Shown: positions 52,630 through 62,246, counted from the stretch's first letter. The stretch: 64,000 bases of DNA from an uncultured Pelagibacteraceae bacterium (GCA_902628965.1 CACOPB010000002.1:1-64000), one strand, 5' to 3'. The notes: generated by a model not told the origin, from the sequence alone. A program made the numbers and translations.

Positions 52630-55404
52630 ATGAATAAAATTCAAAAAACAGATCATTATTATTTGATTGATGGCTCTGGTTATATTTTTAGAGCTTATTA
52701 TGCTTTGCCTCCATTGACTAGAAAAAGTGATGGACTTCCAACAGGTGCTGTAAGTGGTTTTTGTAGTATGTTATTTAAATTATTAGAGGACTCAAAATCT
52801 GATCAAAACTTGCAAAAACCAACACATTTTGCAGTAATATTCGATTCAGCAAGAAAAACTTTCAGAAATGAAATTTATAGTGACTACAAAGCTAATAGGT
52901 CAGAGGCGCCTGATGATTTGGCCCCTCAATTTGAATATATAAGAAAATCAGTCCTAGCATTCAATTTACCATCTGTGGATCTTCCTAATTATGAAGCAGA
53001 TGATTTAATAGCCACATATGTCGATCAAATCCTAAAAAAAGGTGCAAAGGTTACAATTGTCTCATCAGATAAAGATTTAATGCAACTTTATAAAAAAGGT
53101 GTTCGAATTTTTGACCCCATGAAAAACAAATTTATAACTGATGATGATGTCTTAAAAAAGTTTGGAGTAGATGCCTCAAAAGTCATTGATGTACAATCTT
53201 TGGCAGGAGATAGTAGTGATAATGTTCCTGGTGTTCCCGGGATAGGTATTAAGACAGCTGCAGAGCTAATTAACAAATATGGCACTTTAGAAAATTTACT
53301 AAAATCTGCTAGTGAGATTAAGCAAAATAAAAGAAGAGAAACATTAATAGAGAATAAGGATAAAGCATTAATAAGTAAAAAACTGGTAACACTAGATCAT
53401 AACTCTCCTGTTAACAGAGAGTTAAGTGAATTTAAATTGCAAAATATAGACAAAGATAAACTATACAAATTTTTAAGAGAAATGGAATTTAACAGATTGT
53501 TAAGCTCTGCAATTTCTGCTTATGGAAATCCTGAGCTAGAAAGTAATAAGATTGTAACTCAAAATCTAGAAAAACAACAAACGATAAATAATAAGAATTA
53601 TTATTTAATTAATAACTTAGACGAAATTGATAAATGGATAGAGGAGGCAGAGGAAGTTGGTGAAGTTGCTGTAGATACGGAAACCACCTCATTAGATCCT
53701 CATCAAGCAGATTTAGTGGGTATTTCTCTCTGTTCTAAAATTGGAAAAGCATGTTACATACCAATTGGTCATAAGTCGTCCAAGTGCCTTAAAAAAGATG
53801 CAGTCATTAAAAAATTAAAAAAAATATTAGAAGATCCTAGTATAAAAAAAATAGGTCAAAATATAAAATTTGATTTTATCGTATTTTATAAGTGTGGAAT
53901 AACTCTTTCATCAATGGAAGATACAATGCTGATGTCTTATGTATTGGATGCAGGAAAAAATAGACATAATATGGATATTTTATCAGAAATTCATTTAGGA
54001 CATAAAACTATTTCTTTTAAAGATATAGTAGGCACAGGTAAGAAGGAAATTAATTTTAGTGAAGTAGAATTAGATAAAGCAAAAGATTACGCTGCTGAAG
54101 ATGCTGATGTTACTTTTAGATTATACAAGAAATTCATTAAAAATTTAAAATCAGAGAAAATGATAAATATTTATGAAATATTTGAAAAGCCATTAATTAA
54201 AATTCTTGCATTTATGGAAATAGAAGGAGTTGAAATTGATAGTAAGTTTTTAAAATCTCTTTCATCTAAATTTGAAAAAAAAATCAAAAAACTTGAAAAA
54301 GAAGTATTTAAAATCTCTAAAAAAGAGTTCAATATCGCATCCCCAAAGCAATTAGGTGAAATCATTTATAATGACTTGAAAATAGCTGGATTAAAGAAAA
54401 CTAAAAAAGGAAGTTTTGCAACAAGTGCAACTGTTTTAGAGGATTTAGCTTTCAAAGGTCATGAGTTTCCAAAATTAATTTTAGATTGGAGGCAAGTTTC
54501 AAAATTAAAAAATACTTATTCAGATGCTTTACCCGAACATTTAAACCCAAATACAAAAAGAGTTCATACTTCGTTTTTGTTGGCCGCTACAACGACAGGA
54601 AGATTAGCATCTAGTGATCCTAACTTACAAAATATACCAATTAAATCAGAAGATGGGAAAGATATAAGAAAAGCTTTTACTGCAAAAAAAGGGCACCTAT
54701 TAATTTCTGCGGATTACAATCAAATTGAGATGAGAATTTTAGCAGACATAGCAGATGTAAAAGAGCTGAAAAAAGCTTTTAAAAATAAAGAGGATATTCA
54801 CTCTTTAACAGCTAGCCAAATATTTAATATTGATATTAAAAAAGTGAATCAAGACCACAGACGAAAGGCTAAGGCTATTAATTTTGGAATTATTTATGGA
54901 ATTTCTCAATATGGATTAGCTAAGCAAATAAATGTTTCTAATTATGAAGCTGAGGAATTTTTAAATTCATATTTTGCAAAGTTTCCAGAAATCAAGGTTT
55001 ATATGGATAATACAATAAAATTTTGTAGGAAAAGTGGATATGTAAATAATATTTTTGGAAGAAGATCTCACTTTAATGGAATTAATGATAAAAACTTTAA
55101 TGTAAGAAATTTTCAAGAACGTGCTGCAATTAATGCACCCATACAAGGTTCTGCTTCTGAGGTAATGAGATTAGCTATGATAAGATTAGATAAGAAATTA
55201 TCAGAGCAAAAAAACTCAAATTCAAAAATGCTCTTGCAAATTCATGATGAATTAATTTTTGAAATCCCAAAAAAAGATGAAAAAGTAATGATTAAATTAA
55301 TTGAGAAAGAAATGACTAGTGTAGCTCAAAGTGATTATCACTCTTTTTCAACTCCTTTAACAGTTGATATTAATGTTGGAGATAATTGGGGAATACTTCA
55401 TTAA
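52630..55404 (+). CDS. polA: DNA polymerase I
   Basis: Repair and Okazaki-fragment polymerase (924 residues) with three domains. The 5'-3' exonuclease (about 1-300) includes LIDGSGYIFRAYYALPP and SSDKDLMQLY. The 3'-5' proofreading domain (about 330-520) keeps the acidic residues: Asp349 and Glu351 in DTETTS, and the YAAEDAD segment. The A-family polymerase (about 540-924) has ADYNQIEMRILA (motif A), KAINFGIIYGIS (motif B) and QIHDELIFE (motif C). All catalytic motifs look intact. The 114-base upstream gap is shared with divergent bioY and holds no clear promoter that I can defend. Confidence 0.98.
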   Translation: MNKIQKTDHYYLIDGSGYIFRAYYALPPLTRKSDGLPTGAVSGFCSMLFKLLEDSKSDQNLQKPTHFAVIFDSARKTFRNEIYSDYKANRSEAPDDLAPQFEYIRKSVLAFNLPSVDLPNYEADDLIATYVDQILKKGAKVTIVSSDKDLMQLYKKGVRIFDPMKNKFITDDDVLKKFGVDASKVIDVQSLAGDSSDNVPGVPGIGIKTAAELINKYGTLENLLKSASEIKQNKRRETLIENKDKALISKKLVTLDHNSPVNRELSEFKLQNIDKDKLYKFLREMEFNRLLSSAISAYGNPELESNKIVTQNLEKQQTINNKNYYLINNLDEIDKWIEEAEEVGEVAVDTETTSLDPHQADLVGISLCSKIGKACYIPIGHKSSKCLKKDAVIKKLKKILEDPSIKKIGQNIKFDFIVFYKCGITLSSMEDTMLMSYVLDAGKNRHNMDILSEIHLGHKTISFKDIVGTGKKEINFSEVELDKAKDYAAEDADVTFRLYKKFIKNLKSEKMINIYEIFEKPLIKILAFMEIEGVEIDSKFLKSLSSKFEKKIKKLEKEVFKISKKEFNIASPKQLGEIIYNDLKIAGLKKTKKGSFATSATVLEDLAFKGHEFPKLILDWRQVSKLKNTYSDALPEHLNPNTKRVHTSFLLAATTTGRLASSDPNLQNIPIKSEDGKDIRKAFTAKKGHLLISADYNQIEMRILADIADVKELKKAFKNKEDIHSLTASQIFNIDIKKVNQDHRRKAKAINFGIIYGISQYGLAKQINVSNYEAEEFLNSYFAKFPEIKVYMDNTIKFCRKSGYVNNIFGRRSHFNGINDKNFNVRNFQERAAINAPIQGSASEVMRLAMIRLDKKLSEQKNSNSKMLLQIHDELIFEIPKKDEKVMIKLIEKEMTSVAQSDYHSFSTPLTVDINVGDNWGILH

Positions 55405-55413
55405 ATTTATAAC

Positions 55414-55443
55414 ATTGCCCAAATTAGGACAATTTAGTATTTT
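55414..55443 (+). promoter_or_regulatory. candidate chvI promoter and overlapping inverted repeat
   Basis: TTGCCC (55415-55420) and TATTTT (55438-55443) are 17 bases apart, ending 11 bases before the chvI ATG. ATTGCCC and GGACAAT (55414-55433) form an imperfect inverted repeat with a six-base loop over the same stretch. It could serve as an operator or as a weak polA terminator. The evidence is weak. Confidence 0.27.
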
Positions 55444-55454
55444 TAAACTGATTT

Positions 55455-56162
55455 ATGCAAAAACAAACAATAGCTTTGATAGATGATGATAGAAATATTT
55501 TAACAAGTTTAAGTATTGCATTAGAAAAAGAGGGTTTTAAAGTTCAAACATACATTGATGGTGAAAGTGCATTAATTGGTTTAACCAGAATGCCCCCTGA
55601 CTTAGCAGTCATAGATATAAAAATGCCAAAGATGGATGGAGAAGAATTACTCAAAAAACTTCGAAAAAAAACTTCTTTACCAGTAATTTTTTTAACATCT
55701 AAAGATGATGAAATTGACGAATTACTAGGTTTAAAATTGGGTGCAGATGATTTTGTAAAAAAGTCAGGTGGTTTTTCCATTAAAGTTTTGATTGAAAGAA
55801 TAAGGGTACAATTAAGAAAAAAAGATTCGAATAATTTTCTAGAGGAAAATAAAAGCCTGATATCTCATGGAAGGTTAAAATTAGATCCCTCACAACTCGA
55901 GTGTGAATGGAATGGAAAACAGTTGCCTGATAAATTGACAACAACAGAGTTTTTAATTGTGAAGGAATTAGCAAAAAGGCCAGGGATAATAAAAGAAAGA
56001 GCTCAGCTAATGGATATTGCTTACAGAGAAGACACAGATATTGAGGATAGAACTATTGATAGTCACGTAAAACGAATTAGAAAAAAATTTAAAAAAGTAG
56101 ACCCTGATTTTTCAGCTATTGAAACTAGGTATGGTAGTGGATATAGATGGAATGTTAGCTAA
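55455..56162 (+). CDS. chvI: ChvI-type response regulator
   Basis: OmpR/PhoB-family regulator (235 residues). The receiver domain has acidic pocket IDDDR, phospho-acceptor Asp54 (VIDIKMPKMDG) and Thr81. The winged-helix DNA-binding domain ends in RTIDSHVKRIRKKFKK and TRYGSGYRW. After the conserved GADDFVKK the near-universal Lys-Pro is Lys-Ser with an added Gly-Gly (KKSGGFS). The stop overlaps the chvG start by one base. In other alphaproteobacteria ChvG-ChvI controls envelope, acid and carbon responses. Confidence 0.92.
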   Translation: MQKQTIALIDDDRNILTSLSIALEKEGFKVQTYIDGESALIGLTRMPPDLAVIDIKMPKMDGEELLKKLRKKTSLPVIFLTSKDDEIDELLGLKLGADDFVKKSGGFSIKVLIERIRVQLRKKDSNNFLEENKSLISHGRLKLDPSQLECEWNGKQLPDKLTTTEFLIVKELAKRPGIIKERAQLMDIAYREDTDIEDRTIDSHVKRIRKKFKKVDPDFSAIETRYGSGYRWNVS

Positions 56163-57703
56163 TGTTTAGTAAATACTTAAAAACCCTCTCTATATTAAAG
56201 AAATTTTTATTTATAAATTTTGTAATTTTTACAATTATTGGATTATTTACATTTATATATCTCAGTAATATTCAACCAAGTTTAATAAAAAAAAAATCTC
56301 AAAATCACACAAACATTATTAACAATACTATAGAAAATATTTTGAGGTTGGATGTGAAATTTCAATCTGATGATATTAGAAGTTTTTTATTTTCCACAAG
56401 ATTTATTTTTCAAAATCTTGATAGAGTAATATTCTTTGATGATCAACTAAACCTTATTGGAGATACTGATACCTTAGATCTTGATCCAAGATCTTTCTCA
56501 GCAAGACTTGATAAAATTGAATTTGAAAGTTTAGATACCAAGGATACTGAAAAAAAAATTGAGGAAAAAAATATAAAAATAGATGAAAAAAAACCTGTTT
56601 CATTTAAAGACATATTAACAATATATTCTAGCTCTGAAGATTTTGGGGCTCCTTATACTTTTACGCAAGAGGATTTCAATCAATTTAAAGTAACAACAAT
56701 TAAGAATGTTACAAAGAACGAAATTAATCTTGGTTATATAGCTATTACAGAAAACGCTAATGAAATAAAGACAGCGATAGATGAGAGAAAAGCATTTGTG
56801 ATAAGAACAGCTATATCTGTAGGATTTGTAATATTAATTTTTTCTTTTGTGTTAAGCAGATATTTTATTAAACCAATACAAAATCTAGTTGGTTACACAA
56901 TTCGTATTAAAGAAAAAAGTGAAGTCAAACTAGGTATTGAAAATCTTAAAAACAGGAATGATGAGCTGGGACTATTATCTAATTCTTTAGAGGATATGAC
57001 AAATGAACTTCAAAATAGAGTTACCCATGCAGAAAACTTTTCGACAGATTTAGTTCATGAGATTAGAAATCCATTAGCATCTTTAAAAAGTGCATCAGAA
57101 ATTTTACAAGACACAAATGATAATGAACAAAGAAATAGATTATTGAATATACTTAGTCACGACGTACAAAGAATAGAAAGATTAATTACTGATTATTCAC
57201 AAATGTTAAAGGATGAAGTAGCTTTAAGTAAAGAAAAAATGAAAAAAATTAATGTTGAACCAATTATTCAATCTGTTGTTGATGATTATAATAATATTCA
57301 TCAAGTGAAAAAAGGAATAAAAATTGAATATAAAAATGATGGAAAAGATAAATACTTAATAAATGGTATAGAAAATAGAATTGAACAAATCATTGCAAAT
57401 TTATTAGATAATTCAATATCTTTTAGTAAAGATGGTGGTAATGTTTTTGTTGATGTTTCTATTAATGAAAAAAATAAAATATCGATCAAAATTCTTGATG
57501 AAGGCCAAGGATTTAAAGAAAAAGATACATCAAGAATATTTAAAAGATTTTATAGTAATAGACCTGAAAAATTTGGAGAACATTCAGGTCTAGGTTTAAA
57601 TATAGTAAAAAATTTGGTTGAACTCCACGATGGTGAAATTGTAGCATCTAATCGTGTTGATAAAGAAGGAGCCATGATAGAGATAAGATTTCCCAATGTT
57701 TAA
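56162..57703 (+). CDS. chvG: ChvG-type sensor histidine kinase
   Basis: Membrane kinase of 513 residues. TM1 is about 15-35, a periplasmic sensor loop follows to about 212, TM2 is about 213-232, then HAMP (233-285), the dimerisation/phosphoacceptor helix with His299 in LVHEIRNPLASL, and an HATPase domain with NLLDNS, DEGQGF and SGLGLNIVKNLVELHDGEI. The periplasmic loop carries a lysine/glutamate-rich insert around 125-145. It is co-translated with chvI, its cognate regulator. Confidence 0.93.
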   Translation: MFSKYLKTLSILKKFLFINFVIFTIIGLFTFIYLSNIQPSLIKKKSQNHTNIINNTIENILRLDVKFQSDDIRSFLFSTRFIFQNLDRVIFFDDQLNLIGDTDTLDLDPRSFSARLDKIEFESLDTKDTEKKIEEKNIKIDEKKPVSFKDILTIYSSSEDFGAPYTFTQEDFNQFKVTTIKNVTKNEINLGYIAITENANEIKTAIDERKAFVIRTAISVGFVILIFSFVLSRYFIKPIQNLVGYTIRIKEKSEVKLGIENLKNRNDELGLLSNSLEDMTNELQNRVTHAENFSTDLVHEIRNPLASLKSASEILQDTNDNEQRNRLLNILSHDVQRIERLITDYSQMLKDEVALSKEKMKKINVEPIIQSVVDDYNNIHQVKKGIKIEYKNDGKDKYLINGIENRIEQIIANLLDNSISFSKDGGNVFVDVSINEKNKISIKILDEGQGFKEKDTSRIFKRFYSNRPEKFGEHSGLGLNIVKNLVELHDGEIVASNRVDKEGAMIEIRFPNV

Positions 57704-57710
57704 TCATAAC

Positions 57711-57738
57711 TTGATAAATAAATACTTAGCTGTATAAA
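57711..57738 (+). promoter_or_regulatory. ahcY promoter, predicted leaderless transcript
   Basis: TTGATA (57711-57716) and TATAAA (57733-57738) are separated by 16 bases in the 42-base gap after chvG. The -10 ends only seven bases before the ahcY ATG, so transcription would begin at or within one or two bases of the start codon. Confidence 0.5.
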
Positions 57739-57745
57739 GCTTGCC

Positions 57746-59032
57746 ATGGAAGATTATAAAGTAAAAGACATCGCTCAAGCTGAATTTGGTAGAAAAGAAA
57801 TATCAATAGCTGAAAGTGAAATGCCTGGTTTAATGGCTTTAAGAGAAGAGTATTCTAGAGAAAAACCACTAAAGGGTGCAAGAATTATAGGATGTCTTCA
57901 CATGACAATTCAAACGGCTGTACTAATCGAAACTTTAGTTGCATTAGGTGCTGAAGTTCGTTGGTCTTCCTGTAATATTTTTTCAACTCAAGATCATGCA
58001 GCTGCAGCCATCGCTAAAGCTGGTATTCCTGTTTATGCTTGGAAAGGCGAAACCGAAGAAGAATATTTATGGTGCATTAAACAAACTATAGAGGGAAAAC
58101 CAGATTGGAAGCCCAATATGTTATTAGATGATGGTGGTGATTTAACAGCTATCATGCACAATGAATATCAGGATTTAATGAAAGAAATTAAGGGTGTTTC
58201 AGAAGAGACCACAACTGGAATAAAAGCACTAAATAAAATGGAAAAAGATAAATCACTTTTAGTTCCAGCAATAAACGTGAATGATTCTGTCACAAAATCA
58301 AAATTTGATAATTTATATGGATGTAGAGAAAGTTTGGTAGACGGGATAAGAAGAGCTACTGATGTAATGATGTCTGGGAAAATAGCAATTGTTGCTGGTT
58401 TTGGAGATGTTGGAAAAGGAAGTGCTGCATCCTTAAGACAAAGTGGTGCTAGAGTTTTAGTTACAGAAGCAGATCCAATTTGTGCTCTCCAAGCTGCAAT
58501 GGAAGGATATGAGGTGGTCTTAATGGAGGAGGCTATAGGTAGAGCTGATATCGTTGTAACAGCAACAGGTAACAAAGATATAGTTACTGCAGATCACATG
58601 AGAGACATGAAGGATAGAGCTATCTTATGTAATATTGGTCACTTTGATAATGAAATACAAGTTGAAGCTCTTAAAAATTATAAGTGGACTGAAGTAAAAC
58701 CTCAAGTGCATGAAATTGAGCTACCTAGTGGTAAAAGAATTATTCTTTTAGCTGAAGGAAGATTAGTTAATCTTGGTTGCGCAACTGGACATCCAAGTTT
58801 TGTAATGAGCGCATCATTTACTAATCAAGTTATTGCTCAAATAGAACTTTGGCATAACCATAAAAACTATGAAAATAAAGTTTATGTACTACCAAAACAT
58901 TTAGATGAAAAAGTAGCAACTTTGCATCTTAAAAAGGTAGGTGCAAAACTAACAAAGTTATCAAAAGAGCAAGCAGATTACATAAGTGTCGAAACAGAAG
59001 GTCCTTTCAAACCAGATGCCTATCGCTATTAA
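57746..59032 (+). CDS. ahcY: adenosylhomocysteinase
   Basis: Hydrolyses S-adenosylhomocysteine to adenosine and homocysteine, recycling the methyl cycle (428 residues). [48 protein letters not shown] (with the lysine and Asp of the active site), and the NAD-binding [15 protein letters not shown] are intact. The C-terminal [18 protein letters not shown] and PDAYRY complete the family pattern. No space is left upstream for an SAH riboswitch. Confidence 0.98.
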   Translation: MEDYKVKDIAQAEFGRKEISIAESEMPGLMALREEYSREKPLKGARIIGCLHMTIQTAVLIETLVALGAEVRWSSCNIFSTQDHAAAAIAKAGIPVYAWKGETEEEYLWCIKQTIEGKPDWKPNMLLDDGGDLTAIMHNEYQDLMKEIKGVSEETTTGIKALNKMEKDKSLLVPAINVNDSVTKSKFDNLYGCRESLVDGIRRATDVMMSGKIAIVAGFGDVGKGSAASLRQSGARVLVTEADPICALQAAMEGYEVVLMEEAIGRADIVVTATGNKDIVTADHMRDMKDRAILCNIGHFDNEIQVEALKNYKWTEVKPQVHEIELPSGKRIILLAEGRLVNLGCATGHPSFVMSASFTNQVIAQIELWHNHKNYENKVYVLPKHLDEKVATLHLKKVGAKLTKLSKEQADYISVETEGPFKPDAYRY

Positions 59033-59465
59033 AGATAGCAAAATTGATATTACTTCAGAGAAGCTTACTAAGGAATTAGCTAAAAAATTTACAAAATATC
59101 TTAAAGGTGGTGAGTTTATTTTTTTATATGGAGAAATGGGTGTTGGTAAAACTACATTTGTAAAATATTTTATAAATGAGTATCAAAAAATAAATAATTT
59201 AACACAAACAGAAATTACAAGCCCTACATTTAATTTATTACATGAGTATCAAGTAAAAAATATACGAATAAAACACTATGATTTATTTAGAATTAATAAA
59301 AAAGAAGATGTCAAAAATCTAGATATTTTTGAAAAAGATAATAAGTTAATAACACTTATAGAATGGCCACAGTTAATAGCTGATACAAAGGATATAAAAT
59401 TTATAGCTTTAACTTTCAATTATTTAAATGATTTAAATGATAGAAGTGTGGATATAAAGGTTTAA
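59016..59465 (+). CDS. tsaE: tRNA threonylcarbamoyladenosine ATPase TsaE
   Basis: P-loop ATPase needed with TsaB, TsaC and TsaD for the t6A modification of tRNAs (149 residues). Walker A is [11 protein letters not shown] (38-48). [18 protein letters not shown] and LIEWPQ are TsaE signatures. I start at the ATG 59016, overlapping ahcY by 17 bases; a GTG at 58986 is the alternative. The tsaE-amgK-murU order recurs in alphaproteobacteria. Confidence 0.92.
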   Translation: MPIAIKDSKIDITSEKLTKELAKKFTKYLKGGEFIFLYGEMGVGKTTFVKYFINEYQKINNLTQTEITSPTFNLLHEYQVKNIRIKHYDLFRINKKEDVKNLDIFEKDNKLITLIEWPQLIADTKDIKFIALTFNYLNDLNDRSVDIKV

Positions 59466-59481
59466 ATTAAAACTTATTTTT

Positions 59482-60426
59482 ATGAAAAGCTTAGCAAAAT
59501 TGAAAAAAATAAAAGGTGATGCATCTTTTAGAGAATTTTATAGAAACAGAGAAAATAAATCTATTATCGTAATATCAAAGAAAGAAAAGTTAAAAAATCT
59601 TTTAATTTATGATGCGATAAACAAAATTTTAGTAAAAAATAAAATTTTAGCACCAAATTTATTAAGTGAAAATTATAATAATAATTATATAGAAATAAAT
59701 GACTTCGGGAACCAAACCTTATTTCAAATTTTAAAAAAAAAAAATAATAATAAATTTATCATTTTTAAAAAAATCATAAAAATTTTAAATAAAATACAAC
59801 TAATAAAAGATAAAAAAGTAAAAAATTTTAAAAACAAATTATATAAAGTTCAAGAATATAATAACAAAATTTTATTTGATGAGGCTAAACTTTTTTGTGA
59901 CTGGTATGCACCAAAGATATTATCTAAATTAAAAAATATTAAATTTAAAAAAAAATTTAAATTGGAGATAAAAAACTTATTATTAAAATTAAATTATAAA
60001 AATGTTACATTTGTTCATAGAGATTTTCATGTTTCAAATTTAATGTATTGTAATAAAAAAATAGCAGTAATTGATAGTCAAGATGCACTAATTGGCAATA
60101 GAGCTTATGATTTGGCATCCTTAATTGACGATGTGAGATTAAAAACATCTAATGAATTTAAGGAGAAAGTATTTAAGTTTTACGTCAAAACAAATAAAAA
60201 AATTGATTTAGAGAAATTTAAAAAAGATTTTGAAATATTATCTGTTTTAAGGAATTTAAAAATAATTGGTATATTTATGCGTTTAGCTGTTAGAGATAAC
60301 AAAAAAAAATACCTTAAGTTAATTCCCTACGCTTGGGAAATGATTAATTATAGAATTAAAGAGCAAAATGAATTTCATAATTTGATGATGCTATTAAAAA
60401 ATGATTTTCCAAAATTTGTAAGGTAG
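59482..60426 (+). CDS. amgK: N-acetylmuramate/N-acetylglucosamine 1-kinase (AmgK-like phosphotransferase)
   Basis: Aminoglycoside-phosphotransferase-fold kinase (314 residues). GDASFREFYR near the N-terminus, the catalytic loop FVHRDFHVSNLMY and the metal site VIDSQDALIGNRAYDLASLIDD are present. AmgK phosphorylates recovered MurNAc at C1 for the MurU bypass to UDP-MurNAc. The specific role is inferred because murU follows five bases downstream. The sequence is unusually rich in Lys, Asn and Ile, especially around residues 85-130, more so than its neighbours. Confidence 0.87.
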   Translation: MKSLAKLKKIKGDASFREFYRNRENKSIIVISKKEKLKNLLIYDAINKILVKNKILAPNLLSENYNNNYIEINDFGNQTLFQILKKKNNNKFIIFKKIIKILNKIQLIKDKKVKNFKNKLYKVQEYNNKILFDEAKLFCDWYAPKILSKLKNIKFKKKFKLEIKNLLLKLNYKNVTFVHRDFHVSNLMYCNKKIAVIDSQDALIGNRAYDLASLIDDVRLKTSNEFKEKVFKFYVKTNKKIDLEKFKKDFEILSVLRNLKIIGIFMRLAVRDNKKKYLKLIPYAWEMINYRIKEQNEFHNLMMLLKNDFPKFVR

Positions 60427-60430
60427 AGTT

Positions 60431-61120
60431 GTGAGAATAAATACAGCATTAATTTTATGTGCAGGTTTTGGTAAAAGACTAAATCCAATTACTTTAAATA
60501 CACCCAAGCCCTTATTAGAGATTAAAGATGTAAGTATGTTAGAACGATGTATTAATTTGATTGAAAAACTAGGTATTAAAGAAATTTTAATTAATACTTT
60601 TTATTTAAAAGAGCAATTTTCAGATTTTATAAACAGTAAAAATTTTAATATGGATATCAAAATAATTGAGGATGGTGAACATATTTTAGACACAGGTGGA
60701 GGTATTCAAAATATGATCCAAAATTCCAATAAAAATGATTTTATAATTTTTAATCCAGACACATTTTGGAGCAACAATTATAAAGATGACATAATTAAAA
60801 TGGAAGAAATGTATTTCTCCAAAAACCTAGAAAATATTCTTCTTTTAACAAATAAAAAATTAAGTTTTGATAAAAAATTAAAAGGAGATTTTAGTTTAAA
60901 AAAAAATTTAATTAATAAAGAATCTGAAAAAGAATTTATTTACATTGGTTGTCAAATAATTAATAAAAAATTATTTATTAAAGAGAAAATAGAAAATTAC
61001 TCAATTTTGGAAATTTGGAATAATTTATTAGATCAAAAGAAGTTATTTGGGTATGAAAGCCAAAAAGACTTTTATCATCTAACTGATCTAGATGTTTTTA
61101 AAAAACTAAAAGATCTTTAG
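60431..61120 (+). CDS. murU: MurNAc-1-phosphate uridylyltransferase (MurU-like)
   Basis: Sugar-1-phosphate nucleotidyltransferase (229 residues). The signature ALILCAGFGKRLNPITLNTPKPLLEI spans the nucleotide-binding loop in two parts, and EDGEHILDTGGGI and FNPDTFW provide sugar and metal sites. With AmgK it would make UDP-MurNAc from recycled MurNAc, bypassing de novo synthesis. It starts with GTG. Its 3' end overlaps the convergent gpmA by 23 bases. Confidence 0.88.
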   Translation: MRINTALILCAGFGKRLNPITLNTPKPLLEIKDVSMLERCINLIEKLGIKEILINTFYLKEQFSDFINSKNFNMDIKIIEDGEHILDTGGGIQNMIQNSNKNDFIIFNPDTFWSNNYKDDIIKMEEMYFSKNLENILLLTNKKLSFDKKLKGDFSLKKNLINKESEKEFIYIGCQIINKKLFIKEKIENYSILEIWNNLLDQKKLFGYESQKDFYHLTDLDVFKKLKDL

Positions 61121-61805
61121 CCCTTTCTTGATCAAGATATTTGCAATTAGAAACTTTTCTATTTTCTAATTCAATTAAAAGGGGGTTCCCTGTAGGAATT
61201 TCAAGTTTAGAGATTTCATTGTCATCTAAATTAAACAAGTGTTTGCAAAGAGCTCTAATAGAGTTTCCATGAGCAGAAATGAGGATATTTTCACTTGTTT
61301 TGTATTCTATCTCTTTGCTATAAAATTTTATTACTCTTTCATATGTATCTTCAAGTGACTCAGTGTTAGGAATTTTTTCTAAAGGAATTTCTTTGTAAGT
61401 TTCAATATTTAGCGGATGATATGGATTGTTTTTATCTAAAGGGTCAGGTCTAAGATCCCAAGAACGTCTAAATTGACGAACTTTTTCCTCTCCAAGTTTT
61501 ACTTTCATTTCGTCTTTATTTAATCCAGTCAGAGAACCGTAATGTCTTTCGTTTAATTCCCATGCGCTTATTACTTTTTTAAAATCATTCAATTCCTCTT
61601 GTATAATTTTTAAAGTATTTTTTGCTCTTAATTGAAAGGATGAATAATAAAGATTAATTTCAATATTTTCTTGTTTTATTAGTTGACCAGCTTTTTTTGC
61701 CTCTGATTTTCCATTTTCTGTTAAATCTACATCTACCCATCCAGTAAATTTATTTTCAAGATTCCAGACACTTTGGCCATGTCTAACTAAAATTAAATAA
61801 CTCAT
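61098..61805 (-). CDS. gpmA: 2,3-bisphosphoglycerate-dependent phosphoglycerate mutase
   Basis: Interconverts 3- and 2-phosphoglycerate (235 residues). The phosphohistidine motif LVRHGQSVWN, FTGWVDVDLTENG, the ELNERHYGSLTGLNK segment and the second His in SAHGNSIRALCKHL are intact, and RRSWDLRPDPLD is GpmA-specific rather than from a generic histidine phosphatase. It lies alone on the minus strand between murU and a VanZ-like gene. Confidence 0.95.
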   Translation of the reverse strand: MSYLILVRHGQSVWNLENKFTGWVDVDLTENGKSEAKKAGQLIKQENIEINLYYSSFQLRAKNTLKIIQEELNDFKKVISAWELNERHYGSLTGLNKDEMKVKLGEEKVRQFRRSWDLRPDPLDKNNPYHPLNIETYKEIPLEKIPNTESLEDTYERVIKFYSKEIEYKTSENILISAHGNSIRALCKHLFNLDDNEISKLEIPTGNPLLIELENRKVSNCKYLDQERAKDLLVF

Positions 61806-61850
61806 TTGTTTATCTTTTAGATCAATTTGATAAATAAAACTATATTACTA

Positions 61851-62246
61851 ATGATATACTTCTTTTCAAAACATAAATTTATTTTTTATTTACTCAATTT
61901 TTTTTTAATACTTTTGTATTTATATCCTGGCAGTTTACTTGGTTGTTTTCTATACGATGATTGTAAATTACAACCACAGATAACAGCAGATTTTATAGTC
62001 TCAACTAATCACTTGTATGCGTTTGTTCTGTTTTCTGTTGTTGGCTATTTCACATTTAATAAATCGTCTCAATTTATAACTCTTACCTTTTATTTGATAT
62101 CTTTATCAATAACGCTTGAGATACTGCACTACGTTATACCTAATAGAAGTTTTGAAATTTCTGATTTATTTGGAAATTTAGTAGGTGTAATTATAATAAC
62201 AATAATTATTTATTTATTTAAAAAAAATGAAAATATCAAAAGTTAA
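61851..62246 (+). CDS. VanZ-like small membrane protein
   Basis: A 131-residue protein with about four hydrophobic helices. The C-terminal ITLEILHYVIPNRSFEISDLFGNLVGV resembles the VanZ-family pattern (E near one helix end, R...DL..N..G in the next). The function of such small VanZ-like proteins is unknown. I use the ATG at 61851; a TTG at 61827 in the same frame is the alternative. It overlaps the downstream lipoprotein gene by 20 bases, so the two are probably co-expressed. Confidence 0.72.
   Translation: MIYFFSKHKFIFYLLNFFLILLYLYPGSLLGCFLYDDCKLQPQITADFIVSTNHLYAFVLFSVVGYFTFNKSSQFITLTFYLISLSITLEILHYVIPNRSFEISDLFGNLVGVIIITIIIYLFKKNENIKS

Noticed and set aside
57704..57745. Possible SAH riboswitch upstream of ahcY
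   Set aside because: The 42-base gap is too short and is filled by promoter elements; no SAH-aptamer sequence blocks are present.
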